From Ampelomyces quisqualis (taxonomy: Eukaryota > Ascomycota > Dothideomycetes > Pleosporales > Phaeosphaeriaceae): a stretch of DNA of 64,000 nt. The notes under the pieces are model-generated. The model did no database searches. It was not told the DNA's origin and saw only the letters and a list, made by a program, of their open reading frames with translations. The stretch spans positions 1,674,001 through 1,738,000 of the forward strand of contig JAGTXZ010000010.1 in NCBI GenBank assembly GCA_018398575.1, read 5' to 3'. The position numbers and the translations under genes were made by a program. Positions 10,218-19,864 of this stretch are shown here, in pieces. Within the stretch, counting starts at the first letter, position 1, and each line of letters opens with the position of its first letter.

Positions 10218-12305
10218 ATGAACGGACACCCGCCGGCGGCCGCTGCGCCTGCCGCGCCGCCACACGCGAATGGGCCGCAGCCTGTCCGGCGGCCTCGCCC
10301 AAAGAAAGGCAACGGAGCACTGCGGGCGCCGCGAAAGCCGCTCAAGAGCATCACGCGGCCCATGGTCTCGTTGACGCAGATGAACGAGGCCAAGCAGCCC
10401 GCCGCGGGATCCAGCACGACCACGGACAGCAGACAGGAGATGGACCAGCTCAAGCAGCAGTACCTCAGGGACGGCGCTATCGTGATGCCTCTCGTTGTCA
10501 CGCGCCGCGATCTGAAGGAGCTGCGCCATCACGTCATGCGCCTGCAGAGCAAGAGCCGAGTCGACGTGCAGGACAAGGAGCAGTTCACACCCCCCATCCG
10601 CCTCCATCGCCGCGACCCGCGCGCCCCCCCTAGCGGCGCAGGCTCGCATTTCGAGGAGGAGGAAACAAAGGAAGACATGGAGGAGATCAAGGAGCGTGAG
10701 CGCATCGAGCTGCAGAAAGAAGACCGCCGCAAGGTCCGCGAAGAGAACCAGGCCAAGATTGCCCCGACCGGCAAGACCAAGCCGCAGGCGTTCCAGAAGA
10801 AGACGGAGCAAAAGTACCGACCTGATGACACACCCGAGGCCCGAAAGCGCCAGCTGCTTCGCTATGAGGAAACGCTGCCATGGCATCTCGAGGACTTTGA
10901 GAACAAGCAAACTTGGGTCGGCCAGTACGAGTCGGAGCTGTCCGAAGCCCATGTCATGCTCTCTACCGACCCCAACAACCCGCACCACGCCATGTTCATG
11001 GCCCCCATGGAGCGCTGGTATCGGTTCAACGTCAAGGGCAAAATCAAGCCGACGGGAGACGACCTAGACAAGGTCATGTTCAAGGTAGAGAATGTGCCCG
11101 GTTTTCTGAAAAGCATTGAGGACCGAGCTGCCAGGAAAAGACACGAGCAGCAGGCCGAACAATCGCGATGGGGATTGAGCACGAGACTTGGTGGCGGCAA
11201 CGATGACGAAGGCAGGATCCGGCGGAGGCGCGACGATGGCGGCGGTGGCATAGTCAAGCGCGAAGCCGATGCCGACGACATCGACTTCAACCTCGATGAA
11301 GACTTTGCCGACGACGAAGAGGGTAACAACGGACTATTCGAGGGGGAAATCGAGGAAGTCAAGGAAGCCGAGGAGAAGCTGAAACGGGACCGACTGCAAG
11401 CCTCTTTGTGGGAGCGACCAGATGAAGCCGAGCTTGCGCGGCAGGAGGAGCAGGAACGGAAAGAGGCCGAAAAGCACAAAGGGGAGGAGAAGTATTTAAA
11501 CAAGGCATTGGCCAAGCGGGAAAAACGATACGACGAACTTCCGAGTGACGAAGAGAATCCATACTTGACAGCGAGCGAGTCAGACACCGATTCGGAAACT
11601 GAGCGGCTGCGGGCTAAGGAAGAAGAGGAAAAAAAGGCGCTCGAGGCGAACGACAAAGCACCAGATGGCGGCAACATCCCATCCGGCGCATCGAGCAAGG
11701 GCACCAACACACCCTCGGGAAACCACAGATCAGTCGACAGCAAAGGCAAGAAGCGACCTGGCTCGCCCAATCTGTCCGAAGCGAGCGGCAATGAGTCTAC
11801 GCGGAAGAAGCATAAGAAGAAACACGACAAGCTCGCTGATGGGTCACGGAAGTCTGCGCTTGCAGGCCCGAGGGGTGCTGCATCTGGTAGTGACAGCGAA
11901 ATAACCGATGCTGGAAGGATAAAGAAGAAGAAGCATAAATCCAAGCTAGTCATTGGGACCTCGCCCAGTGGCAGTCCTGGTGCAAGCCGCGCAGGAAGTC
12001 CTGCAGTATCATCACAGCTTAACGGCAGTCGCGCTGCCAGTCCTGATGCTAGTTCACCAAAGCCCGTAATGCCAACTGCCAAGGAGATTTACGAATCCCT
12101 CCCACCTCAGGGCATGAACATTCAGGCTCTCATTGCCAAATTCAAGGGCCGCGTCGACAAGACAAACTCTGCGACGTTCATCAAGCTCGTCAAGGCGGTT
12201 AGTAGCTTCGACAAGGTGAACAGTTGGTTGACACCATTGGCAGAGATGCCGTCTAAAGATAATATTGAAGCCTTCATGTCCGCAGCCAAGACGAAGCCGA
12301 CTTGA
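10218..12305 (+). CDS. tfg1: Transcription initiation factor TFIIF large subunit (Tfg1/RAP74)
   Basis: A single-exon gene of 695 residues. The frame is open upstream to 10050, but the first ATG is at 10218, after a pyrimidine-rich leader. The N-terminal part carries the dimerisation module, including FMAPMERWYRFNVKGKI. A long acidic and Lys/Glu-rich middle follows (about residues 340-500), then a Ser- and Lys-rich stretch. The C-terminal winged-helix domain is visible in MPTAKEIYESLPPQGMNIQ and FIKLVKAVSSFD. TFIIF binds RNA polymerase II together with the small subunit and supports initiation, start-site choice and early elongation. Overall order and length agree with RAP74/Tfg1 proteins. Confidence 0.93.
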   Translation: MNGHPPAAAAPAAPPHANGPQPVRRPRPKKGNGALRAPRKPLKSITRPMVSLTQMNEAKQPAAGSSTTTDSRQEMDQLKQQYLRDGAIVMPLVVTRRDLKELRHHVMRLQSKSRVDVQDKEQFTPPIRLHRRDPRAPPSGAGSHFEEEETKEDMEEIKERERIELQKEDRRKVREENQAKIAPTGKTKPQAFQKKTEQKYRPDDTPEARKRQLLRYEETLPWHLEDFENKQTWVGQYESELSEAHVMLSTDPNNPHHAMFMAPMERWYRFNVKGKIKPTGDDLDKVMFKVENVPGFLKSIEDRAARKRHEQQAEQSRWGLSTRLGGGNDDEGRIRRRRDDGGGGIVKREADADDIDFNLDEDFADDEEGNNGLFEGEIEEVKEAEEKLKRDRLQASLWERPDEAELARQEEQERKEAEKHKGEEKYLNKALAKREKRYDELPSDEENPYLTASESDTDSETERLRAKEEEEKKALEANDKAPDGGNIPSGASSKGTNTPSGNHRSVDSKGKKRPGSPNLSEASGNESTRKKHKKKHDKLADGSRKSALAGPRGAASGSDSEITDAGRIKKKKHKSKLVIGTSPSGSPGASRAGSPAVSSQLNGSRAASPDASSPKPVMPTAKEIYESLPPQGMNIQALIAKFKGRVDKTNSATFIKLVKAVSSFDKVNSWLTPLAEMPSKDNIEAFMSAAKTKPT

Positions 12306-12921
12306 GGACCGACCTACAAGCTGTCAAAGGCGATTCTAAGGGAAGGATGGGTTTCTCTGTATCATTAACGAAAGGTGCTTTGCGGCATTGGGGTCGTACT
12401 GGAGCCAGTTCAAAGATTGCATACCGTGTTAGACCAAAGAGACTGGAACATACATGCAAGCATGTTCATGTACTTTGTCCTCGTATCCGGCGTCAATAGA
12501 TGATACCGTCGATAAAATCCTAGTATGAGCAAAAATACATACTAATAGCTACATCACATACTCAAACTATCGTCATAACGTGATCTTGACAAATGAATCC
12601 TTTCCTTATCCATCTGGCAGACCTTGCTTCCTTATCCAGCCGGCAGGCCTTCCCCATTGATAACATGCAGCTACCTCCACTCCCATCGTCGTGATTGGCG
12701 GTCTTTACAGGTATAACAACGGACTGGGCTAATTTTGGTTGGTGATCGGCTCATTGAGCTTTCCCCCGACACTCGGAAAAGTGCATGACGAGATGGCTCG
12801 CATGGCGTCTTCGGGTGATTTGCATTTTGCGCTTTCGTTCTTCTTTCTTTGTCCTTTTGCTTTTCTCTACAACTTGCTAGCGCCCTTTAACCATGAGCAT
12901 TTCTTAGATTTTTCCTCAACC
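12306..12921. other. Intergenic region upstream of the MFS gene
   Basis: These 616 bp lie between the TFIIF stop and the MFS start, both on the plus strand. A pyrimidine-rich stretch at about 12830-12870 directly before the MFS start looks like a 5' leader. No other gene is evident. Confidence 0.5.
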
Positions 12922-14648
12922 ATGTCGGGTAAGCAAGTAGAACCGAACAATAGTGAAGGTTCAACGGCCCGGCGATTGGAACCCGGGAAGCTACACACCA
13001 CTCCACCAAATTCGACGCATCAGAGCGTGGAAACCAAGGAAGAGCTATCAGTAGGTTGGAGGATATACAAGATTTTGACATGGACGCCACCGCATTGTCG
13101 CTGGGATCCAGCGAAGCCGCCGCAGTTTTCTATGAGTATGAGTAAGTCTACCATCAATCCATGGATAGATATCTGAGACGGGACGTGTACTGATGATATC
13201 TACCAGACGTCCTATTTGCATTCGCAGCAGGCTTCACAGTCGCGAATCTATACTATAACCACCCAATTCTTAACATCCTAGCCCGCGACTTTGGCGTGCG
13301 ATACGAGCAAGTCGCGCAAATCCCGACAGTCATGCAAGCCGGGTACGCAGCTGGATTGCTGTTCTTATGTCCCTTGGGCGATTTATTACCGCGAAGACCA
13401 TTTGTGTGCGGACTCGTGTTGTTCACGGCGACAATGTGGTTCGTGTCATTCCTTCCATCATATCTTGAAGCACAAGTCTAACGATTGTCTAGGCTTGGAC
13501 TATGCATAACTTCTGACCTCGGCGTCTTTACAGCCATATCCTTCATCACGGCCGTAACGACTGTGACGCCCCAGCTCATGCTCCCTCTAGTAGGCGACCT
13601 GGCGCCTCCGAATCGCCGCGCAGCAGCCTTGTCCATCGTCGTCTCCGGCCTGATGCTCGGCGTGCTAGTTGCGCGTGTACTTTCCGGGACCATGACGAAT
13701 TTTGTCACCTGGCGTGCGGTGTACTGGATGGCTCTTGGACTGCAATATCTGATATTCATTCTGCTGTGGTGCTTTATGCCAGACTATCCAGCCACAAATC
13801 CGGGGATGAATTATTTTAGGATCTTGTGGGATATTATCAAGATGTTGTTTAAGCACCCTGTGTTGGTGCAGGCGTGTCTTGCAGGAATGTTTTGTTCGGC
13901 GCCGTTCACTTCGTTTTGGACGACGCTGACATTTCTGTTGGCAGGGGAGCCGTATCGCTACTCGTCTCTGACGATTGGGTTATTCGGGTTGATTGGTATT
14001 GCAGGAATGCTGGGTTCGCCGGTATACGCACGGCTAGTGACTGACAAGTTCGTGCCGCATTTTACCGTCTTGTTTGGACTGAGTTGCAGCCTGTTAGGTG
14101 TATGTCTAGGCACGTACCTTGGTCCTTTCACAGTTGCAGGACCGGTCATGCAAGCGCTGCTTCTAGATTTTGGGAATCAGACTGCACAGATTGCAAATCG
14201 GTCGAGCATCTACAGCATCGAGCCTAAGCGCCGTAACGGTGTTAACACTGCCTTCATGGTGGCTACATTCTGTGGCCAGCTCATTGGAACGGCGGCTGGG
14301 AATCACATATATGCCGCAGCAGGCTGGATTGGATCTGGCAGCACAAGCGTAGGCTTTATTGGCGCGGCGATACTTGTAATTATTGCGAGAGGTCCATGGG
14401 AAGAAAAGTGGGTTGGCTGGAGGGGTGGTTGGAGCATGAGAAAGAAGGATCTGAACAGTGCAGACGGGAAGACGAGTGAGAAGACGCATTTCCATAACGG
14501 AAGAATCAGAGACGAAGAATCAGGTGCAGAGAAGAAGGTCCTAGCAGAGTTCGCGGCTGAGGAAGGGAATGAGAGTCCACTGAGAGTTGAAGAGGAGGAA
14601 AGCTCAAGAAGTACCAAGGACGAGATCAAGCCAGGAAAGACGTCATAG
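12922..14648 (+). CDS. Major facilitator superfamily transporter
   Basis: Three exons, 12922-13141, 13207-13438 and 13493-14648, with introns of 65 and 54 nt, encode 535 residues. A hydrophilic N-terminus of about 75 residues is followed by many hydrophobic segments, roughly 11-12 membrane spans. The MFS signature appears as GDLLPRRPF in the loop after the second span and GDLAPPNRRAAALS in the region of the fourth. The last ~85 residues are charged and cytoplasmic in character. The sequence style resembles bacterial-type YNFM/arabinose-efflux MFS proteins that also occur in fungi; the substrate is unknown. Start choice rests on the first ATG after a pyrimidine-rich leader. Confidence 0.88.
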
Positions 14649-14744
14649 CGAACATGAAACAAAGCAGGCAGATTGTTTGGAGATGCCTGAAGTGCGTACT
14701 GCCGCAGTTTTTGAATATTAGGATGCGTGACCAGTCACCAAACC

Positions 14745-16060
14745 CTAGACAATATCGACTATTCGTTCTTCTTCGTCCTCCTCGTTCTGCAGCGCAACCA
14801 TCTTGCCGCTATCACCACTAAAGCTACCAATACCCCCTGGCATGTCTTCTTCCTCGCCTTCTTCTCTTCTTTGGAGTATTTGTACGACCCGATCGCAGGC
14901 CTCTCTCACATCTTCATTCTCGACATGTAAATGGCACTCCCTAATGATTGGATATACCTTGACCCGCCTAAGAACCTGCCTTGACTCTTTTGTTGTGCTC
15001 AACAATAGTATCGTCTCTATATGTGCCTTCATGATCTCCACGTCCGTCTCTCGTTCTTTGTCAGGTTCGAGCAGCTGCAGCTCGTCTAGCATACCCTCTG
15101 TGTCTTCGTCGGCGTACTCTTCTGGACCCATGAGCGGGAGTAATATATACGGAAGGAGATTTGCGCCGATGGAGGGAGGTGGCAGTGACGGGTCGGGGTT
15201 GAGGTTAGAAAGCAGGACGGGGTGCGCAGGGACGAGGAAGGCAACATTTTTGATCGTGGATGCTACACCAAGTCGCCGAATGTGCGAAGCATGGTCGGTA
15301 AACACTTGGATCTTGGTGATGGGTATGATATTTGCATCGTGCTCCTGAGGTGTTGTCAGGTATTCCCGAGCTTTTGGGAACTTGGCCAAGTCTGCGAAGA
15401 AGTATGACAGATAGTCGTAGTCCGCGTGCTTGTTGTAAGCACCCGCGGCGCCTTTGACAAAGCAGTCAATCAACTGGTCCATAGCCCACTTCGATGTAGA
15501 AAGTTCTTTTGGTATGTCGCGCTTCAGCTCTAGGACACGCTGTAGAGAATCGTCTTTTGCCATGTTGGCGAGAAGCATGGCGATTTCATTCGCGCTTTGC
15601 TCCTTGGGATTCTGTCACGCCGTCAACTTCCGTTCTTCTGCGGCCGCGTGTTCGGCGAACTGACATACTGTTATCCGCGATAGGAGTGTCTCGAGTAGTG
15701 CGTCGTCTTTCGCGAGCGACTTGAGCACTTCGGTGTCCGACGAGATGTTGATCAGAATTGTGAGCGCATTCTTGGCGATGGGCGCGTAGTCTTTCACGAG
15801 GAGCTTGAGATCCTTGACAGGCTCGAGCTGGTTACGCTTGAAGAGAGAGACATTGGACTGGGAGTAGCCGGCCAGGTGCTCGGCCGCTGTTCAGTCTTAG
15901 CTATGTCGCATGGTGGGGAAGAGGGGCTGTTCTCACCAGCTTGTCGGATTTGAGTATTGCCATGGTGGAGGAACTCGACCAACTGAAGAGAAGATATCAG
16001 TTACCACCATAATAACAGCATGAAATGAATGCGCCACACCTCTTCTAATTCAGTCGGCAT
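14745..16060 (-). CDS. hgh1: HGH1, eEF2-specific folding co-factor
   Basis: Four exons, 16060-16040, 15982-15937, 15886-15669 and 15611-14745, with introns of 57, 50 and 57 nt, give 383 residues, close to the yeast protein. It is a helical ARM/HEAT-repeat protein: LAGYSQSNVSLFKRN in the first repeats, then the HGH1-specific central part (SYFFADLAKFPKAREYL), GPEEYADEDTEGM, and KVYPIIRECHLHVENEDVREACDRV near the end. Hgh1 proteins work with chaperones to fold newly made eEF2. The tail ends in an acidic Glu-rich segment. The first exon codes for only seven residues, supported by in-phase splicing. The stop is about 100 bp from the convergent MFS stop. Confidence 0.92.
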
Positions 16061-17152
16061 CTTGACGTTGGCTGTGTTGTCCTGGCGCGAGCAACAATGA
16101 CGAGCCTTTTTTCGGCATCGAAATTTAAGGTTATCGATAAGCTCGCTAGCTCATGCAGTAGTTTTCACCGCTTGATCACTTGATCTACACAGGACACATT
16201 GTCTTGCCTACATCTACTTGGCCAAGCAGCTCGAGCAAGCAGTGAGCGACTCATCTGCATGTCTACGCACACCTGCCTATCGAGGGCAATCGCCTCTAAT
16301 AATAACAATGCTCAAGTGTTTGTCCATGCCGGTAATCCACCTCCACATGCTCCCCTAACCGCCGAACCCAGCAACAAGCAAACTGAGTCCCCTCTGGCTT
16401 TTGCCTCTTTTTCTTGGATGGATCCTGGAGATTTTCCTCGGCAAAGGCTGAAAATAAGGTCGAAGGGATCAAATGCGTTCTACCGCAGAAAGTGCCATAC
16501 AAATGCTTTCTCTTGCAATGCACGCCATCCGATGGAAACGAGCCGTCTGGGCCTCTCCGCGTCCAGCGATAGAAACCCCGCTTTCAGCACTCGAAATAGA
16601 TCTCCAAGATCATCGCGTCGGCCCGCAGTTGAACTCGTCACATACATGTGATGCTCTGTGCGTAAGCATGCACTCTACCTCCGCCCAATCAGATTGCTAT
16701 ACTGCCAAGTTGAGACCCTGGCCGAATAGGCAGCTTAATGTAGCGAGATTCGAGGTTGGCGCTTGCTGCATGGACGGCCAACCACGAAAATTGTAACCGC
16801 CGACCATCACTTGCCCCAAGCGCCGAGATTTACACACATCTTGATTGGACCATTCTGACCACCACCATGTCCGAATGAGGCCACTCTGCAAGGGAAGCAC
16901 ATCTGAACCGCTATTGCCCTAGACCCAGCGTTGAGACTATTCTACGGAGTAACGTTCTAGTAGGTGTTGAAGCGGGACCATCTTATAATCCATATCCCCA
17001 GATTGTTCAATATCTCCGGCAACCACACCGTGGTTGTGCTCATTGTGTTTCTGTTTTGAGCTTTTAAGCATCTTCCGCACGACTGAGCATCGTTCCGAAG
17101 CTACCTTGCTTATTTGAAACTCTTTATTGACGCAAAAGAGACGGACTCGGAC
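16061..17152. other. 1.1 kb divergent intergenic region
   Basis: This lies between the HGH1 start (-) and the start of the large proline-rich protein (+), so both promoters should be here. The open frames (longest about 150 codons, 16199-16651) show no recognisable domain. I see no repeats or RNA genes. Confidence 0.5.
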
Positions 17153-19426
17153 ATGATCATGGCTGGACCAGCATTTCAACTATTCCCTCCGCCACCTAAG
17201 GCACCAAGGCAGACTAATCCAAACAAGAGGCCCCTTCTACACATTAAACCACCAACACCCGAGTTGACGGAACCGAGCATGGACGGTGCAAAAGGTGCCA
17301 AACCACCAGCGGAATTTCATGAGCTTGTCGTTCAGGTGGATTCGGTACAAGTGTCTCCGTCAAGCACAACAGTATTGCCTCCAGCGATAGCAGCTCCCCC
17401 AAGGGCACATGTCGCCAGTTCACATGCGGCAAGAACACCTCCACAAGCAAATAGGTCGACCTTCGAATCTCCTCCACGGCAAATAGACCCGCCTCTCAAC
17501 CATACATCACAAGAGGACTACTACAGGGCACAAGATCCACGAGCGCCATCACCTTACGTGCCAGTAATCGAACAATACCGGCAACAAGGACATTTCGCAA
17601 CACCGGATCTAGCTCGAGCAGCATCGCCTGCTTTCTCAACCTGCGAGACTCTTGTGCGGGCGAACAGTACGGCAACAAGAGTTCGGAGCATGTCACTACA
17701 TCAAGAAGTTCCGATGCGATCTATGTTCCCGACCTACGACCCCACTGTGCCTCTCGGAAACCAATCTTACCAGCCTCCTCAAGCATCGCCAACCCATATT
17801 GCACGGGCGCAAATCAGTAGATCGCCGTACGCGACCGACTTTTACGTCCCGCACAGTAATATCAGAGCCAGCAGTTCGACTGGAGCTCCTTCCATACCAA
17901 AAACTTTCTTCACGCCGTCACATCTGCTCGAAAATCTCTGGCTAGCGACCAATGCCCAGGAGGAACCTGCTGTTCAGCTCTATACGTTGCGAATGCACCG
18001 GGCGACGGCGGCCAATCCTACAATTACATTTGGCACGACACCGTCTATACCTTTCTACAGTCTAGCACAGTCGAACCTAGGCGGCGGTCATGATGTTCCT
18101 AGCATCATGAACGAGCTACTGATTCAGCGACACCACCCAACCCAACCACGAGTGCTTCCAATAGCACACCTTGATCTCATTGCACCTCCATCGCTGGATA
18201 ATGGCATGTTCAACCCCCAACAAGAAGCCACCACACTGCTTACTAGCATTTACCCGAAACTTGCTGCACTCCAAGCGCTGGATGCCGCAGCGAATTCTCC
18301 GGCGGCTTCACACATTGCTCTAACAGATCCTGGCGCGCAGTCACCCGCCGCACAAAGATTTGCTGAAGATGTGCTGGCCGGTGCTGCTCAGCGCGAATGC
18401 TGCGCACTCGCCTGGACAAAGGATGACCCAACACAGCAGGCCAACCCTTGGGCACAGCATATCCCTTCGGAAGGATCGTACCAGCTGTTGCATCCTACAC
18501 TTGGACAATTTCCCATCAAGGTGGATGGCGACTGTTCCGTGATCAATAACCCGTCGACAAGGCCCGTTACAGCCATCTATGGACACAACGCTCCATCGAC
18601 TCCACAATCGATACCGCGCAAGCCCGCCTCAATTGCTATCCTAAATCCATTCGTCCTGTCTCCTACGACACCACGAACAAATGCTTTCTCGCCCCTCCCA
18701 CCACCTCCCCAGCTCGACCGCCTCCACCGCCCAGTTTCCATGACCCCCTCAGAAATGTCCATTAGCCACCTCCCAACGACAACCGACGCCACCGCCGACG
18801 ACGCCATCCTCGGCCGCCTCGACTTCACCAATGACGCCCTGATCCTGAACCTTGGCGCGATCTCCCACTTCGCCAACCCCTTCCTCGTCGACGTCGTAAC
18901 CTCCACCCTCCTTGCCGTTGCCGTCGCAGAAGCCACACGTGGCCGCAGCAAGTCGCGCAAAGCCAGCCAAGAATCCTTCTTCGAGCCACCTCCTCCAAGC
19001 TTCCTACTCACGCATCAGAAAGACGACACGGCCAAAGCCTTCAAAGACTCCTTCGTCGAGGGCTTTCAGGGCTTCGGCGGCAAGACGAAAACCCCCTCTG
19101 TGCCGCTGAGCACGTCTGGCCTAAAGAAATTTGCGTCATCGATGAAGAGCTCGGCCACGAGTCGGAGCGCGAGTACGTCTTTCGACAAAGATATTGAAAT
19201 GGGGGAGTGGTACGGCCAGGATACATGTACAAAGACGAAAGAAGGCAAGCAGGAGAAGAAAGCGAGGAAAAAGGCTGAACAGAGCGACAAGTTACCGCTT
19301 GTGGCGAGGACTATTATCAATGTCCTGACGTTTGCGTTTAAGAGCGTGGTGTTTGTGATTAAGATTGCGATCAAGATCGTTGCGGGCGTGGTGGTTATGA
19401 TTACGAGGAATTTTGGAAAGCTGTAG
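17153..19426 (+). CDS. Large proline-rich fungal protein of unknown function
   Basis: A single-exon frame of 757 residues; the first ATG is at 17153. The N-terminal half is disordered and rich in Pro, Ser and Ala, with PPPPK- and PPTPEL-type patches. The middle (about residues 245-430) looks folded, with TPSHLLENLWLATN and NELLIQRHHPTQP. Around residues 545-610 a segment reads LDFTNDALILNLGAI and continues into a hydrophobic helix, VTSTLLAVAVAEA. After a Ser/Lys-rich linker the protein ends in strongly hydrophobic helices (VVFVIKIAIKIVAGVVVMI), probably membrane-inserted. Similar fungal proteins have, as I recall, been labelled acetylserotonin-methyltransferase-like, but no SAM-binding motif is visible and I would not use that name. 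Function unknown. Confidence 0.75.
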   Translation: MIMAGPAFQLFPPPPKAPRQTNPNKRPLLHIKPPTPELTEPSMDGAKGAKPPAEFHELVVQVDSVQVSPSSTTVLPPAIAAPPRAHVASSHAARTPPQANRSTFESPPRQIDPPLNHTSQEDYYRAQDPRAPSPYVPVIEQYRQQGHFATPDLARAASPAFSTCETLVRANSTATRVRSMSLHQEVPMRSMFPTYDPTVPLGNQSYQPPQASPTHIARAQISRSPYATDFYVPHSNIRASSSTGAPSIPKTFFTPSHLLENLWLATNAQEEPAVQLYTLRMHRATAANPTITFGTTPSIPFYSLAQSNLGGGHDVPSIMNELLIQRHHPTQPRVLPIAHLDLIAPPSLDNGMFNPQQEATTLLTSIYPKLAALQALDAAANSPAASHIALTDPGAQSPAAQRFAEDVLAGAAQRECCALAWTKDDPTQQANPWAQHIPSEGSYQLLHPTLGQFPIKVDGDCSVINNPSTRPVTAIYGHNAPSTPQSIPRKPASIAILNPFVLSPTTPRTNAFSPLPPPPQLDRLHRPVSMTPSEMSISHLPTTTDATADDAILGRLDFTNDALILNLGAISHFANPFLVDVVTSTLLAVAVAEATRGRSKSRKASQESFFEPPPPSFLLTHQKDDTAKAFKDSFVEGFQGFGGKTKTPSVPLSTSGLKKFASSMKSSATSRSASTSFDKDIEMGEWYGQDTCTKTKEGKQEKKARKKAEQSDKLPLVARTIINVLTFAFKSVVFVIKIAIKIVAGVVVMITRNFGKL

Positions 19427-19864
19427 TTTGGTTGCGGTTGGAGCTTTGGTGTCCAACAGGGCCGGTTTTTTCTTTATGAGATACCATTTTGTACATGGAG
19501 ATATTCATTCTTCCTCACTATACACCAGGTTTTCGTTCCTTGGCTTCTTTCCTCTTGACATTTGCCTTGATAGATTCGCATTACGGTGTGTCGTGAGCAG
19601 ACTCTTGTGGCTCGTGAGGGCGTGTGTTCAACACAAAGAGCCAAGGGTCGCATTCATGACCAACAGCATCATGAGGCAATTGCAGGAGAGCATGAGCAGC
19701 TGTGCATTCGGGTTGACTAGGGATAAGAATAATATCAAAGGCAGCGCCATCACAACGCCATTACCAAGCCCCGTCTTGCACGTATCCAACATCAAGCGTT
19801 TCCATTCCATGCCATGCCATAGTCACATAAACGCCATTGCCAGAATGCATCAAGCCAACAGCCT
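19427..19864. other. Convergent 3' region
   Basis: These 438 bp separate the 3' ends of the proline-rich protein gene (+) and the OPT gene (-). An ORF of 176 codons on the plus strand (19413-19943) overlaps the end of the OPT gene and looks spurious. Expected to hold two polyadenylation regions. Confidence 0.45.

Noticed and set aside
16199..16651. 150-codon open frame on the plus strand
   Set aside because: Lies in a divergent promoter region, with no family resemblance; its start is not an ATG with leader features.
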